This document shows, piece after piece, positions 51,025 through 60,228 of a stretch of 64,000 nt of DNA. The DNA comes from Treponema sp. (GTDB lineage: Bacteria; Spirochaetota; Spirochaetia; Treponematales; Breznakiellaceae). The DNA lies in assembly GCA_009777535.1 (NCBI GenBank), contig WRLP01000006.1, positions 62,001-126,000 of the forward strand, in the 5' to 3' direction. The notes under the pieces are model-generated. The model was not told where the DNA came from. It did no database searches and saw nothing but the letters and a program-made list of their open reading frames with translations. The first letter of the stretch is position 1. Every line of letters starts with the position of its first letter. Position numbers and translations under genes: made by a program.

Positions 51025-52475
51025 ACAGCGCGCTGTTTACCGATTTTTATTCCCTTACAATGGCCCAGGGATATTATAAAAGAGGCATGAACGATACTGC
51101 CGTTTTTGAAATGTTTTTCCGGCGGCAGCCCTTTGACGGCGGTTACGCGATATTCGCCGGTCTTGGAACATTGCTTGAACAGCTTGCTGATTTTTCCTTT
51201 TCCGGCAGCGATATCGATTATCTTAAAGAGCTGAAACTGTTCGAAGAATCCTTTATTGAATATCTTAAAAGTTTTCGTTTTAAGGGATCGCTTTGGGCCA
51301 TGGACGAGGGAACGGTAGTATTTCCACAGGAGCCCCTTATAAGGGTTGAAGGGAACCTTATCGAATGTCAGCTAATCGAGGGAATGCTGCTGAATACAAT
51401 TAACTACCAGAGCCTGATTGCGACCAAGACATGCAGGGCATATCTGGCTTCCGGCGCCGGCGCCGTGATTGAATTCGGTATGCGCCGGGCTCAGGGGCCG
51501 GACGGAGCCATGTCGGCATCCAGAGCCGCATATATCGGCGGCGCCTGCGGCAGCAGCAATACAATGGCCGGAAAAGTTTTCGGCATTCCGGTAATGGGTA
51601 CCATGGCACATTCCTGGGTGATGTCCTTTGACAGCGAGGAAGAGGCCTTTGACGCCTATGCCGCCCTTTACCCGGATAGAGCGTCCTTTATTCTCGATAC
51701 ATACGATACTCTTAAAAGCGGAATCGCCAATGCCGTCAGAGCGGGAGCGAAACTTGCCGCCAAGGGAAAGAATTTCGGTGTCAGGCTGGATTCGGGAGAC
51801 ATTCAGTATCTTTCGACAGAGGTTAGAAAAAGACTGGACGAGGCCGGTTTTACAAAAGCGAAAATCACCGTATCCAACGAGTTGGATGAATCGATAATAG
51901 AAACCCTTGTAAAAGCCGGAGCTCCTGTCGACAGCTGGGGGATAGGCAGCAAGATGGTTACAGGCGCATCCGACGCCGCCTTTACCGGCGTGTATAAACT
52001 TTCAGCCTGCCGCAAAGAGGGGGGGGGTACTGACCCTGTTATGAAATTCTCGGATAATCCCGAAAAAACAACCAATCCCGGCATAAAGCAGGTATGGCGT
52101 ATAACTGATGCCAATGACCATGCGGCGGCGGATGTCCTTAGTCTTGATGAGAGCGGCGACAAACTGGAAAGCGGCTTTCACCGCGCCTTCTGGCACCCTT
52201 CAGGGGACTACAGGCATTTTTATCACACCATAGAAAATGTCCGGCCGCTGCTGGAACCATGGATAAAGAACGGCAAACTTTCCCGTCCCCTTCCCTCGTT
52301 ATCTGAAATCCGCTCCCATGCCGCCGCCTGCCTCGATCAGTTCGATTCAACCTACAAGCGCCTGTTAAACCCCCATGTATACAAGGTTGCCGTAACAGAA
52401 AAACTCCGCGCCCTTAAACTGGATTTGATCAACAAGCACCTTGGAAACAAAAATTCTGGTAAAAATACGCTCTAA
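51021..52475 (+). CDS. pncB: Nicotinate phosphoribosyltransferase
   Basis: PncB makes nicotinate mononucleotide from nicotinate and PRPP. The 484-residue protein opens ALFTDFYSLTMAQGYYKRGM and has EFGMRRAQGPDGAMSASRAA, the active-site region TMAHSWVMSF, and GVRLDSGDIQYLSTEVRK. A run of nine G at 52019-52027 encodes part of EGGGTDP. It follows pncA with a 4-base overlap and its stop overlaps that of the convergent kinase. Confidence 0.96.
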   Translation: MNSALFTDFYSLTMAQGYYKRGMNDTAVFEMFFRRQPFDGGYAIFAGLGTLLEQLADFSFSGSDIDYLKELKLFEESFIEYLKSFRFKGSLWAMDEGTVVFPQEPLIRVEGNLIECQLIEGMLLNTINYQSLIATKTCRAYLASGAGAVIEFGMRRAQGPDGAMSASRAAYIGGACGSSNTMAGKVFGIPVMGTMAHSWVMSFDSEEEAFDAYAALYPDRASFILDTYDTLKSGIANAVRAGAKLAAKGKNFGVRLDSGDIQYLSTEVRKRLDEAGFTKAKITVSNELDESIIETLVKAGAPVDSWGIGSKMVTGASDAAFTGVYKLSACRKEGGGTDPVMKFSDNPEKTTNPGIKQVWRITDANDHAAADVLSLDESGDKLESGFHRAFWHPSGDYRHFYHTIENVRPLLEPWIKNGKLSRPLPSLSEIRSHAAACLDQFDSTYKRLLNPHVYKVAVTEKLRALKLDLINKHLGNKNSGKNTL

Positions 52476-54136
52476 TACTTAAATTCGCTCTCGCCGATGA
52501 ACTCGCGTAAAATGCTGTTTCCAGGCACATACTGCGGCGGAATGGGGGCGAAGTTTTCAAGGAACGAAAGCAGCCTGACAGCTTCGGAATATTCACACAT
52601 ACCCGGCTTTACCGCCCGCAGCATCGGTTCGGCATAATACTTCAGCACCGAAAGCTCATAGTCCAGGGCCGAGTTGAACGCCGCATCCGCCGTATTCTGA
52701 AACGGAAAAATATGCTTGCGCTCCCCTGCCTGCACGCTGGGCCACATTTTAATAGTGCCGGCGGCATCCTTGTTGCGGAACTGGTTATCGCGCACCATGC
52801 GCCTAAGCAGCCGGTTATCGCTGGTCGGGATACGGTTGTGATCATCAAGATTAAGCTGGGTCAGCGCCGAAACATACAGCTTGAACTTTGTTTCCCGATC
52901 TATGTTAGGTGTCAATGCATCGTTAAGCGCATGGATTCCTTCCACAATTAACACTGTACGCCTGTCCAATTTAATCTTCCTGCCGCCGGAAGGTTTTCTG
53001 GAGCCGGTCTTGAAATCGTATACAGGAAGCGTTACATCCTCGCCCCGGTACAGCGCCAAAAGCTGTTCATTAAGGAAGGGAAGATCCAGGGCTTCCAGAC
53101 ATTCATAATCCGGCTGGCCCTTTTCGTCCTTGGGGGTACTCGCCGTTCCTACATAGTAATCGTCAAGGCCAATGGCAATGGGTTTTATTCCCAATACCAT
53201 TAATTCCAGGGCAAGCCTTTTGGCGCTTGTGGTTTTACCCGAACTTGAAGGACCGGCAAGAAGAATCATTTTAACTGTGCCGCGCCTCTCGTATATTAAA
53301 TCGGCTATATCCGCCAGTTTGCGCGCCTGATGGGCTTCCGCAATCCTTATATAATCCTGAATTGTCCTTTTTGCAACCAGGGAATTTAATTCGCCGACTA
53401 CTCTTACGCCGACAATGCGCCCCCATCTTTTGTATTCATTGTAAACCCGAAAGATGCTGGGCTCATCTACAAAGGGCTCTATCTCATTACCTTTTCCAAT
53501 ACCGGGGAAACGTAAAAGAAGACCTTCCTTGTACGGCATTAGCTCAAACGAAGCAAGCAGGCCGGTACGCGGCAACAAAGGCTCAACATAAATATCCATG
53601 TAACCATTGCACTCATTTATCTTCAGACGGGAGGAACTGCGCTGGTCCAAAAGTAGCAGGGTATCTGTCTGGTTATTTTTTTTAAATAAATCAAGAGCTT
53701 CTTCGAATGCAATATGCTTGAATGTAATCGGAAGGTCTTCTTTTACCAACTCCTCCATTGCAGACGAAAGAGAAGAAACATCTTCTGATGAGGGCTGCAC
53801 GCCTTCGGTAAAAGTATAATAATAGCTGTTGCCCAGTGAATGTCCGACATAGAGTCTGCGCTCAGGAAATATTTTCCGTTGGGCAACCGCAAGCAGAAAC
53901 GCCAGGGAACGGCGGTATATCATTGCCCCTTCCGGAGAATCAATGAGCACAGGTTCCAGGAATGAATTGAACGTCAGCGGAGTTTCCACAGGCCGTATCT
54001 CGTTGTTTACCTTGAATGCAGCGATTTTTTCTATTGGAACACCGAAACGCCCGGCCAAAGTTTTCGCCCTGGTCCCGTAGGCGCATTCCTCTTCACCTTT
54101 TTCATTACCGGCAAAACGAACAATAATATCACTCAT
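52472..54136 (-). CDS. Uridine kinase-like nucleoside kinase with N-terminal TGS-like/threonyl-tRNA-synthetase-like domain
   Basis: The 554-residue protein has an N-terminal domain resembling TGS (about 1-70), a middle segment resembling the threonyl-tRNA synthetase second domain (about 70-200), and a C-terminal P-loop nucleoside kinase with LAGPSSSGKTTSAKRLALE (Walker A, about 293) and LDDYYVGTASTPKDEKGQPD. It is of the uridine-kinase family, usually phosphorylating uridine or cytidine. It is monocistronic and divergent from the MEMO gene. Confidence 0.88.
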   Translation of the reverse strand: MSDIIVRFAGNEKGEEECAYGTRAKTLAGRFGVPIEKIAAFKVNNEIRPVETPLTFNSFLEPVLIDSPEGAMIYRRSLAFLLAVAQRKIFPERRLYVGHSLGNSYYYTFTEGVQPSSEDVSSLSSAMEELVKEDLPITFKHIAFEEALDLFKKNNQTDTLLLLDQRSSSRLKINECNGYMDIYVEPLLPRTGLLASFELMPYKEGLLLRFPGIGKGNEIEPFVDEPSIFRVYNEYKRWGRIVGVRVVGELNSLVAKRTIQDYIRIAEAHQARKLADIADLIYERRGTVKMILLAGPSSSGKTTSAKRLALELMVLGIKPIAIGLDDYYVGTASTPKDEKGQPDYECLEALDLPFLNEQLLALYRGEDVTLPVYDFKTGSRKPSGGRKIKLDRRTVLIVEGIHALNDALTPNIDRETKFKLYVSALTQLNLDDHNRIPTSDNRLLRRMVRDNQFRNKDAAGTIKMWPSVQAGERKHIFPFQNTADAAFNSALDYELSVLKYYAEPMLRAVKPGMCEYSEAVRLLSFLENFAPIPPQYVPGNSILREFIGESEFKY

Positions 54137-54331
54137 TCCTGGATAATATAATACTTATGTAGAAATTGATATAGTTTTTTTTCATTTGCACATTATGAAT
54201 CAAACCATTTTATGTGAAAATAATGCTAACTAACAACAGTTAATATTATTTAATCAGGAATTTTTTTGATTTTTCCTTGCATTCAGAGCCGGTAGTTATT
54301 AAATTTATAAATGATGATTGTGGGAACTGCA

Positions 54332-55147
54332 ATGAAAGAAAAAATTCGATGTCCGGTTGCGGCGGGTATGTTTTATCCTGAATACGGAAACGAGATACTG
54401 GAATATATAAATGCTTTTGTTCAAATGAAAGACAGCGGCAACCTGGCCAGGGCAATTATCGCACCGCATGGTGCGTGGGAAATTTCCGGTTCCATGGCCG
54501 TCGATGCGTTCATGAGGGCAGGCGGCAGAAGAGAAATTACAAGAGTCGTCTTGTTAGGTCCAATCCATGATAAACGCGAAGAAGGAATATTTCTGTCGAA
54601 TTCGCACTTTTTTGATACCCCCCTTGGAATGCTCCCTGTTGACAGGGAAGTATCGAAAGACCTTGAATATTACAGTGAATTTTTGAAAACAGATGACATT
54701 CCCCACCTGGGAGAACATTCGATCGAGGTACTGCTTCCCTTTGTCAAATATTTTTTTCCCGACGCCAGCATAGTTCCCATTCTTATGGGCAGGCCGAGCG
54801 TTGAAATGATTACAGATTTATCTCAGGCGCTCAGGACGGTTCTGGGGCCGGTTGCTGAAAATACCCTATTTGTGGTTTCAAGCTGTCTCTCCTGTTCCCA
54901 TGATAAAACCACGGCCCGGCACCTGGCCGAAGAATCCGTGCGTCTCGTACTCGAAAAAAATACACCGCAGCTTATTTCATCTGTCCTAAACGGCCGCATT
55001 AAAACCTGCGGCGGCGCCATAATAGCCAGCCTTCTTGGAAGCGGTCTTTTAGACCAAAAACAGCCGCGCTTTATTGGGGAGGAAATGGTCAGCGCCGCAG
55101 AAGAAGACGGAGACACTGTTTTTTACGGCGTCGTTTCTTTTGAGTGA
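54332..55147 (+). CDS. MEMO1 family protein (AmmeMemoRadiSam system protein B)
   Basis: The 271-residue protein has conserved metal/ligand segments IAPHGAWEISGSMAVDAF, LLGPIHD and GEHSIEVLLPFVKYFFPD and VSSCLSCSH. The family lies next to a radical SAM enzyme and an AMMECR1 protein in many genomes; neither is in this window, so it is an orphan here. I place the start at ATG 54332 with GTGGGA 6 bases upstream; ATG 54311 is possible. Confidence 0.88.
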   Translation: MKEKIRCPVAAGMFYPEYGNEILEYINAFVQMKDSGNLARAIIAPHGAWEISGSMAVDAFMRAGGRREITRVVLLGPIHDKREEGIFLSNSHFFDTPLGMLPVDREVSKDLEYYSEFLKTDDIPHLGEHSIEVLLPFVKYFFPDASIVPILMGRPSVEMITDLSQALRTVLGPVAENTLFVVSSCLSCSHDKTTARHLAEESVRLVLEKNTPQLISSVLNGRIKTCGGAIIASLLGSGLLDQKQPRFIGEEMVSAAEEDGDTVFYGVVSFE

Positions 55148-55178
55148 AGATCCTGTCATTTTCCGCCGATAAGCGGAT

Positions 55179-56051
55179 ATGCGAAAGTTCTGTCTTTTTT
55201 TGTCGGTTTTACCCCTGCTTGTTGCCTGTAAATCCCAGCAGATTCAGCCGGATTATAAACCTGCGGCTGTTTTGGAACTCGAACAGGTTGAAGCCTACAG
55301 CATCAATCAATTTAATCTTTATTACAATCTGATAATAACCAATCCCCTTCCCATTGAAGCGATAATTGAAATTGATAACTGGGACTGCATAGTTAACGGA
55401 ATGTACCTGGACTGTGAGAATGCAGCTCTTACACTGGAAGGGGACGAAGCGTTGGGAATTAAACTAAAAGTCGAACCATCTTCAACAGTCGAAAAAATAT
55501 TGACAATGAATCTTGATTTGAAAAATCAGGGGCAAGTTTTAATCAACAATGAAGGCGATGAATACATCACAAAAATGAGCGTTAATATAATATTCCATTA
55601 TGAACAGGGCAGAACATACGATTATGAAGCAATATCCGACTCATCGTTCCCGCACATAAAAGAACCTCAATTTACCATTACCTCTATTGCTGTTCTCCAG
55701 GCGGAGCTTGTCAATACACGTTTCAGGGTCAGAATCAGAATAGACAACCCGAATATTTTTCCTGTCGCCCTTTCCTCTTTCGGTTATATTCTTTACGGCG
55801 ACGGCAGGTTTTGGGCGAACGGCAGGGAAAATGACCTTCTTGATATCCCCGCCCAGAGCTCGGCGGAAACCAATCTGTATTTTATGATGAATTTCATTGA
55901 TATGAAGCGCCAGCTTCTCGATGATATAATCGCCATGCGGGACGTAAGCTACCGGTTCCTGGGCAATGTGGAGGTGGGAACCAACATCGCCCTTCTGCCA
56001 AGATTCAAAATGGATTTTGAGCGTTCAGGCAATTCACCGGTTTACAAGTAA
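55179..56051 (+). CDS. LEA14/WHy-domain lipoprotein
   Basis: The 290-residue protein has a signal peptide with LLVAC (Cys near 17), followed by two LEA type-2 (WHy) beta domains: LYYNLIITNPLPIEAIIEID (about 48-68) and RFRVRIRIDNPNIFPVALSS (about 180-200). These domains have a fibronectin-like fold in desiccation- and stress-related proteins; function unknown here. A MITE-like repeat begins 36 bases after the stop. Confidence 0.82.
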   Translation: MRKFCLFLSVLPLLVACKSQQIQPDYKPAAVLELEQVEAYSINQFNLYYNLIITNPLPIEAIIEIDNWDCIVNGMYLDCENAALTLEGDEALGIKLKVEPSSTVEKILTMNLDLKNQGQVLINNEGDEYITKMSVNIIFHYEQGRTYDYEAISDSSFPHIKEPQFTITSIAVLQAELVNTRFRVRIRIDNPNIFPVALSSFGYILYGDGRFWANGRENDLLDIPAQSSAETNLYFMMNFIDMKRQLLDDIIAMRDVSYRFLGNVEVGTNIALLPRFKMDFERSGNSPVYK

Positions 56052-56086
56052 GCGGAACCACAGGCTGTCCAGAAAATACAATATTT

Positions 56087-56230
56087 TTACCACAAACCAC
56101 ACTAACAACACGAACGTGCCATTAGAAAACTCATTTATACCTTCAAATTCCATGAAACTAAGAAGAATCATAAAGGTTTCTTAACAATATCGACCTAATG
56201 GTTGGTGGCGTTTGTGAGGTTCGTGGTAAG
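56087..56230. repeat. MITE-like element, copy 2
   Basis: About 144 bases, similar to 48571-48711, with identical core segments (AAATTCCATGAAA, AAGAAGAATCATAAAGGTTT) and inverted ends. It fills the space between the LEA-type gene and epmA. Confidence 0.75.
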
Positions 56231-56257
56231 AAATTGAAGAAACATAAGTTATTAATT

Positions 56258-57217
56258 TTAAAAGGCAAACGGCAATACGCTGTCGATGTTTGAGCGGCCA
56301 ACAAGGGCCATGATGAGTCTGTCAATGCCAAGAGCAACCCCGGAACAACGCGGGAACGGTTTTTCTTCCCGGTCGAATATCTTCCAGTAATCGAAGTCCG
56401 CATTATGTTTTACAAGACAGGATTTTTCCTTTTTTTCCGCTTCACTATAAAAAAAACTTTTAACTACAGCCGGATCGGTTTCTTCGGAAAAACAATTTGC
56501 AAGTTCAATCCCGTTATAATAAAGCTCCCAACGTTCAACAGTTTTACCCTTTTGTTTTGCCAGGCAGGAAACAAAAGCCGGATAATCCAGAAGAACAACC
56601 GGTCTATCTGACTTTAATTGCGGTTCAACTGCGTGGATAAAAATTAAATCGTACAGCGCCTCTTTTCCAATTCCCGGCGGCGGCTGGAGCCCCAGGCGCT
56701 TGGCTTCTTCTTCCAGGGCGCCTTCTTTTTCAGCGGCCTGGAAAAGATCAAAACCCGCCCATCTGCCAAATGCATCGGCAACCGTTATGCGCTCAAACGG
56801 CGGGCTTATATTCCCGCCTTCGGCAAGAAACGCGAACAACCCTTCGGTAAGTTCAAGAGAATCCAAATAACCGGCGTTCATGGTATAGTATTCAAGCATG
56901 GTAAATTCGGGATTGTGCAGATGGCCCGATGATTCTCCGTTGCGGAAACATTTGCATATCTGGAATATATTTACAGCGTGTTTGGCGATAATCTTCTTCA
57001 TCCAGATTTCCGGTGAAGGAACAAGATATAGTTTTTGATTTTTTCTTGCGCTTCCCGGCGGAAAAAGCCTTGTTGTTTCAAATACTTCAAGGCAGGATTC
57101 AGGAATTAAATCGGGGCTTAAAAGCGGCGTATCAAGCTCAAGATAATTTTTGCTTTCAAAAAAAGAGCGAATCCGCAGGATAATTCCGGCCCTTTCGCGC
57201 AGCATTTCCAGATCCAA
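56258..57217 (-). CDS. epmA: EpmA, EF-P lysine lysyltransferase-like protein
   Basis: The protein of about 319 residues is a lysyl-tRNA-synthetase catalytic core without the anticodon domain: VPSPEIWMKKIIA, IFQICKCFRNGESSGHLHNPEFTMLEYY (motif 2), and GVALGIDRLIMALVG (motif 3). EpmA attaches beta-lysine to elongation factor P with EpmB. I start at TTG 57217 (GGGAG upstream); ATG 57259, which overlaps murD by 31 bases, is possible. Neither efp nor epmB lies in this window. Confidence 0.85.
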   Translation of the reverse strand: MDLEMLRERAGIILRIRSFFESKNYLELDTPLLSPDLIPESCLEVFETTRLFPPGSARKNQKLYLVPSPEIWMKKIIAKHAVNIFQICKCFRNGESSGHLHNPEFTMLEYYTMNAGYLDSLELTEGLFAFLAEGGNISPPFERITVADAFGRWAGFDLFQAAEKEGALEEEAKRLGLQPPPGIGKEALYDLIFIHAVEPQLKSDRPVVLLDYPAFVSCLAKQKGKTVERWELYYNGIELANCFSEETDPAVVKSFFYSEAEKKEKSCLVKHNADFDYWKIFDREEKPFPRCSGVALGIDRLIMALVGRSNIDSVLPFAF

Positions 57218-57228
57218 AAACAGCTCCC

Positions 57229-58659
57229 TTACGCCAGTTTCCTGACAGCTTCTTTCCATTTGGCGCCGCGATCAAACTCATTGGCGAACATGCCGAAGCT
57301 GGCGCATCCTGGTGAAAGAACAACAGCACAGCCGGCCTGTGCCGCTTCCAGCACCGCCGCCGCCGCCGTGTCAACATCATCAAAGGGCCCCAGACAGGAT
57401 ATTCCGGCCTGTGTTAACAGGGGCTTTAATTTATCACTGCCGCTGCCGGAAAGGAGAACTACAGCCCTTGCCTTTGAGGCAGCATTTACAATCGGTGTAA
57501 AGTCAAGATTTTTGTCAGTACCTCCTGTAACCAGTACTACCGGCCCTTGCGGGGACAGAGCTTGTACGGCGGCGGCGGCGGCTTCGGGAATGGTCGCGGC
57601 GCTGTCATTGTAAAACCGTATCCCCCCAGCTTCGTGGAAAAACTCCAGTCGGTGTTCAATGCCGGAAAAGAGGGACAGAGCTTCGCGAATTTTTTCCGCT
57701 TCCAGGCCAAGGCCGTAGGCTGCCAGCGCCGCGGCAAGCAGATTCTGCTTCTGATGAATGCCCGGCGTCAGCAGCTGTGAAGGAACAAGCTCTTCGATTT
57801 CCCCATTGGCGTTCCAGCCTTCCCCGCAAAGCCTTGCAAGACCGGGGCCGTCCGCCCCTGTAAGCCAGCCGCCGCTGCGCCCGTCTTCCAACGGGGCATT
57901 TGCATAAACCAGGGGACGCCCCCTGCTCTCCGAGAGAAAACTCCTTCCCCAACTGTCATCGCCGGCAACCGTTACGCAGCCGGAGTCCTGCCCCTGGTAA
58001 ATAAGGCGCTTATCTTCAACATAACTGTCCATGGAGCCGTAACGATCAAGATGATCGGGCATAATTGGGGTAATAACAGCAGCCCTTGGTTTTAGCAGGG
58101 GTCTGCCGTCCCGTGCAGTCCTGCCCCTAAGATCACCCAACTGCCAGCTTGAAAGTTCAAGCACCACATTATCGCCTTCTTTTAGTTCATCAAGAAAGCT
58201 TAGGGGCGAAACCGTAATATTACCCCCAAGAAAAACGGTGCCTGGCACCTTTTTTAGAATACAGTGAAGGGCGGAGGCCGTTGTTGATTTTCCCTTTGTT
58301 CCGGTAACCGCATATAAATTCGCCGGGCAGGAAGCCAAAAATAGTGAAATATCGGTTTCAATATTACTAGCGGCCTTCAAATACGGTGAATCCGGATTGA
58401 CGCCGGGGTTTTTTATTATCAAGTCGGCGTCCTTAAAATCAGCGATCTCGTGCCTTCCCAAGACATACCGGATCGGGGAAGCGCCCACCGTACCGCAGGC
58501 CGCTTCCAGTTTCTGTATAGACTGATACAGCGCCTTTTCGTCTCTTAGGTCGGTTACGGTAAGACGGGCGCCTTTTTTGAGCAAATAAACAGCTGATTCG
58601 AGCCCGCCGCCATGCAGCCCAAGACCCATTATCAGCACTTTTAAACCAGAATAATCCAT
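57229..58659 (-). CDS. murD: UDP-N-acetylmuramoylalanine--D-glutamate ligase
   Basis: MurD adds D-Glu to UDP-MurNAc-Ala in peptidoglycan synthesis. The protein of about 476 residues has an N-terminal Rossmann domain (VLIMGLGLHGGG), ATP loop AVTGTKGKSTTA (about 125), ELSSWQL and GIEHRLEFFHEAGGIRFYNDSAAT. I chose ATG 58659; the frame opens to 58713. A GGTGCCTGGCACC palindrome (58236-58258) encodes part of KKVPGTVFLGG just after the ATP loop. Confidence 0.94.
   Translation of the reverse strand: MDYSGLKVLIMGLGLHGGGLESAVYLLKKGARLTVTDLRDEKALYQSIQKLEAACGTVGASPIRYVLGRHEIADFKDADLIIKNPGVNPDSPYLKAASNIETDISLFLASCPANLYAVTGTKGKSTTASALHCILKKVPGTVFLGGNITVSPLSFLDELKEGDNVVLELSSWQLGDLRGRTARDGRPLLKPRAAVITPIMPDHLDRYGSMDSYVEDKRLIYQGQDSGCVTVAGDDSWGRSFLSESRGRPLVYANAPLEDGRSGGWLTGADGPGLARLCGEGWNANGEIEELVPSQLLTPGIHQKQNLLAAALAAYGLGLEAEKIREALSLFSGIEHRLEFFHEAGGIRFYNDSAATIPEAAAAAVQALSPQGPVVLVTGGTDKNLDFTPIVNAASKARAVVLLSGSGSDKLKPLLTQAGISCLGPFDDVDTAAAAVLEAAQAGCAVVLSPGCASFGMFANEFDRGAKWKEAVRKLA
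58236..58258. repeat. Palindromic GGTGCCTGGCACC repeat, copy 2
   Basis: Same type as 21570-21590, with a T-run after it on the plus strand; in frame inside murD. Confidence 0.6.
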
Positions 58660-58704
58660 GATAAGGTAATAGCATGCAAGAAGAGCCATGTAAACAGGGT
58701 TCTC

Positions 58705-59733
58705 ATGGCCCAAAATGAAATAACAACTCCGCTGTCGGTGCTTGACTCAAGCGGGCAGCCGCAGAATTTCGGCTGGTCAAGAGAGCCCGGTTTTTTTTAT
58801 GATCCGGCGCTTATCTGGGGCCCACGCAGGAGAATATCGGAATCCGATCGCTACATTTTACATTCGCCCACGCACATGGTGGTATTTGAAATAAGGGATG
58901 ACGGCTGGCTTGGATACATGGGCATATCCGTTATCTCGCTGAGGGATAAAAAACGATCCACCCAAATTTACAGAACACTGCTTCCAATGGGCTCCTACGA
59001 AATGCCAACCGGCAGTGTAAATGGTTCAACCCGCTACCGGCGCAATAAAGCAAACCTGGATTTTATCAGCATGGAAAACGGGGTTAAGATCATCAAGGCT
59101 GATATAAAACATTTCGGCCACCACCGCAGCCTGCGCGGCCAGGTTGTTCTGAGCGAACCGGCAGCATCGGAGTCCATTGTAACAAATCAGCGCTGGTACA
59201 GTGAAAAAAACTCTTTCAGGTACACCCGTTGTTCGCCCTGGTATATTGCCGAGGGTGTTATTCAATTTGGAGGTACGGAGATTATTTTTACCAGGGGAAA
59301 CGGCTGGGGTATTTTTAACTGGAATCGCGGCGTACGCCCCGGGGCGGATATACATTACTGGTCGGCAGGCTGCGGCATGGCAGGAGACAGGCAGGTCAGT
59401 TTCAGCGCAGGCTACAGCTGGGCGGATTCTTCGACCGGAACCGAAAACGGCCTGTTTGTAGACGGAAAGCTGCATAAGCTGGACAAGATCACATTTCACA
59501 TACCGCCTTCCAACTGGCTCTCTCCGTGGCGGTTTACCAGCAACGACAACCGCCTGGAAATGCTCTTTACCCCGCATCAGGGGCGGACGGAGCGCAGCCG
59601 CCTGTTTTTTTACAATTCCACACGCCGCCAGTTTTTCGGGTTTTTCTCCGGTAAAGCCCTGTTGGACGACGGCTCCATACTGGATTTTAATAATATTACA
59701 GGCTTCGCGGAGCGCAGCAAGCTGCGGTTCTAA
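58705..59733 (+). CDS. DUF2804 domain protein
   Basis: The 342-residue protein matches the DUF2804 pattern: opening TPLSVLDSSGQPQNFGWSRE, then a beta-rich domain with MGSYEMPTGSVNGSTRYRR, a middle NSFRYTRCSPWYIAEGVIQFGG, and RGNGWGIFNWNRGVRP. It is related in fold to lipocalin/tocopherol-cyclase-like proteins and has no known reaction. It starts divergently from murD. Confidence 0.85.
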   Translation: MAQNEITTPLSVLDSSGQPQNFGWSREPGFFYDPALIWGPRRRISESDRYILHSPTHMVVFEIRDDGWLGYMGISVISLRDKKRSTQIYRTLLPMGSYEMPTGSVNGSTRYRRNKANLDFISMENGVKIIKADIKHFGHHRSLRGQVVLSEPAASESIVTNQRWYSEKNSFRYTRCSPWYIAEGVIQFGGTEIIFTRGNGWGIFNWNRGVRPGADIHYWSAGCGMAGDRQVSFSAGYSWADSSTGTENGLFVDGKLHKLDKITFHIPPSNWLSPWRFTSNDNRLEMLFTPHQGRTERSRLFFYNSTRRQFFGFFSGKALLDDGSILDFNNITGFAERSKLRF

Positions 59734-59781
59734 AACGACTTCTCACCCTTATGCGCAGAAAAACCGATAATATTAAAAATT

Positions 59782-60228
59782 ATGAATAAAAATGTAAATT
59801 TTGAAGATACAATATTTATCCTTAATGTCAGAATAAGAATGGTACGGGATCTCCTCCGACTTGATACTGATACAAATTTATTTTTGCACAAAAGCATGGA
59901 CGATCTTGAATTTATAGGTTCCTCACTGGAAATACTAACGGAAAAACTTCTTGCCAACACAAAATTTATTGATCGGGAAGGTGAATCAGATAACCTGTGC
60001 GACGCCGAATGGCAGTTCAACCGGCTTCTGACCGAATTCGCAGGCGATTCAAGCCCTTTCTCTGCCGCACGTTTTCCTGAAATTGAAAAGGACATATTAA
60101 AACTTAAAGCGGAAAGCTCAAGGCGGCGCAGGCTGATCGACGAGACCAGCACTCCATCGGAGTTATCCGAATCGGGGCCAGCGGTCAGCCGGGCGGAATT
60201 AAGCGAGCTCTTAAAGGGCAGTGATTGA
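59782..60228 (+). CDS. Small hypothetical protein before rsmD
   Basis: The 148-residue protein is mainly helical, acidic and Ser-rich at its C-terminus (SRRRRLIDETSTPSELSES). I do not recognise a family. It overlaps rsmD by 4 bases and starts 48 bases after the DUF2804 gene, so it is probably expressed with rsmD. Confidence 0.7.
   Translation: MNKNVNFEDTIFILNVRIRMVRDLLRLDTDTNLFLHKSMDDLEFIGSSLEILTEKLLANTKFIDREGESDNLCDAEWQFNRLLTEFAGDSSPFSAARFPEIEKDILKLKAESSRRRRLIDETSTPSELSESGPAVSRAELSELLKGSD

Noticed and set aside
42465-52037. Shared GTACTGACCCT at 42468 and 52027 as a dispersed repeat
   Set aside because: Only 11 bases match and the flanks differ; chance cannot be excluded in 64 kb.
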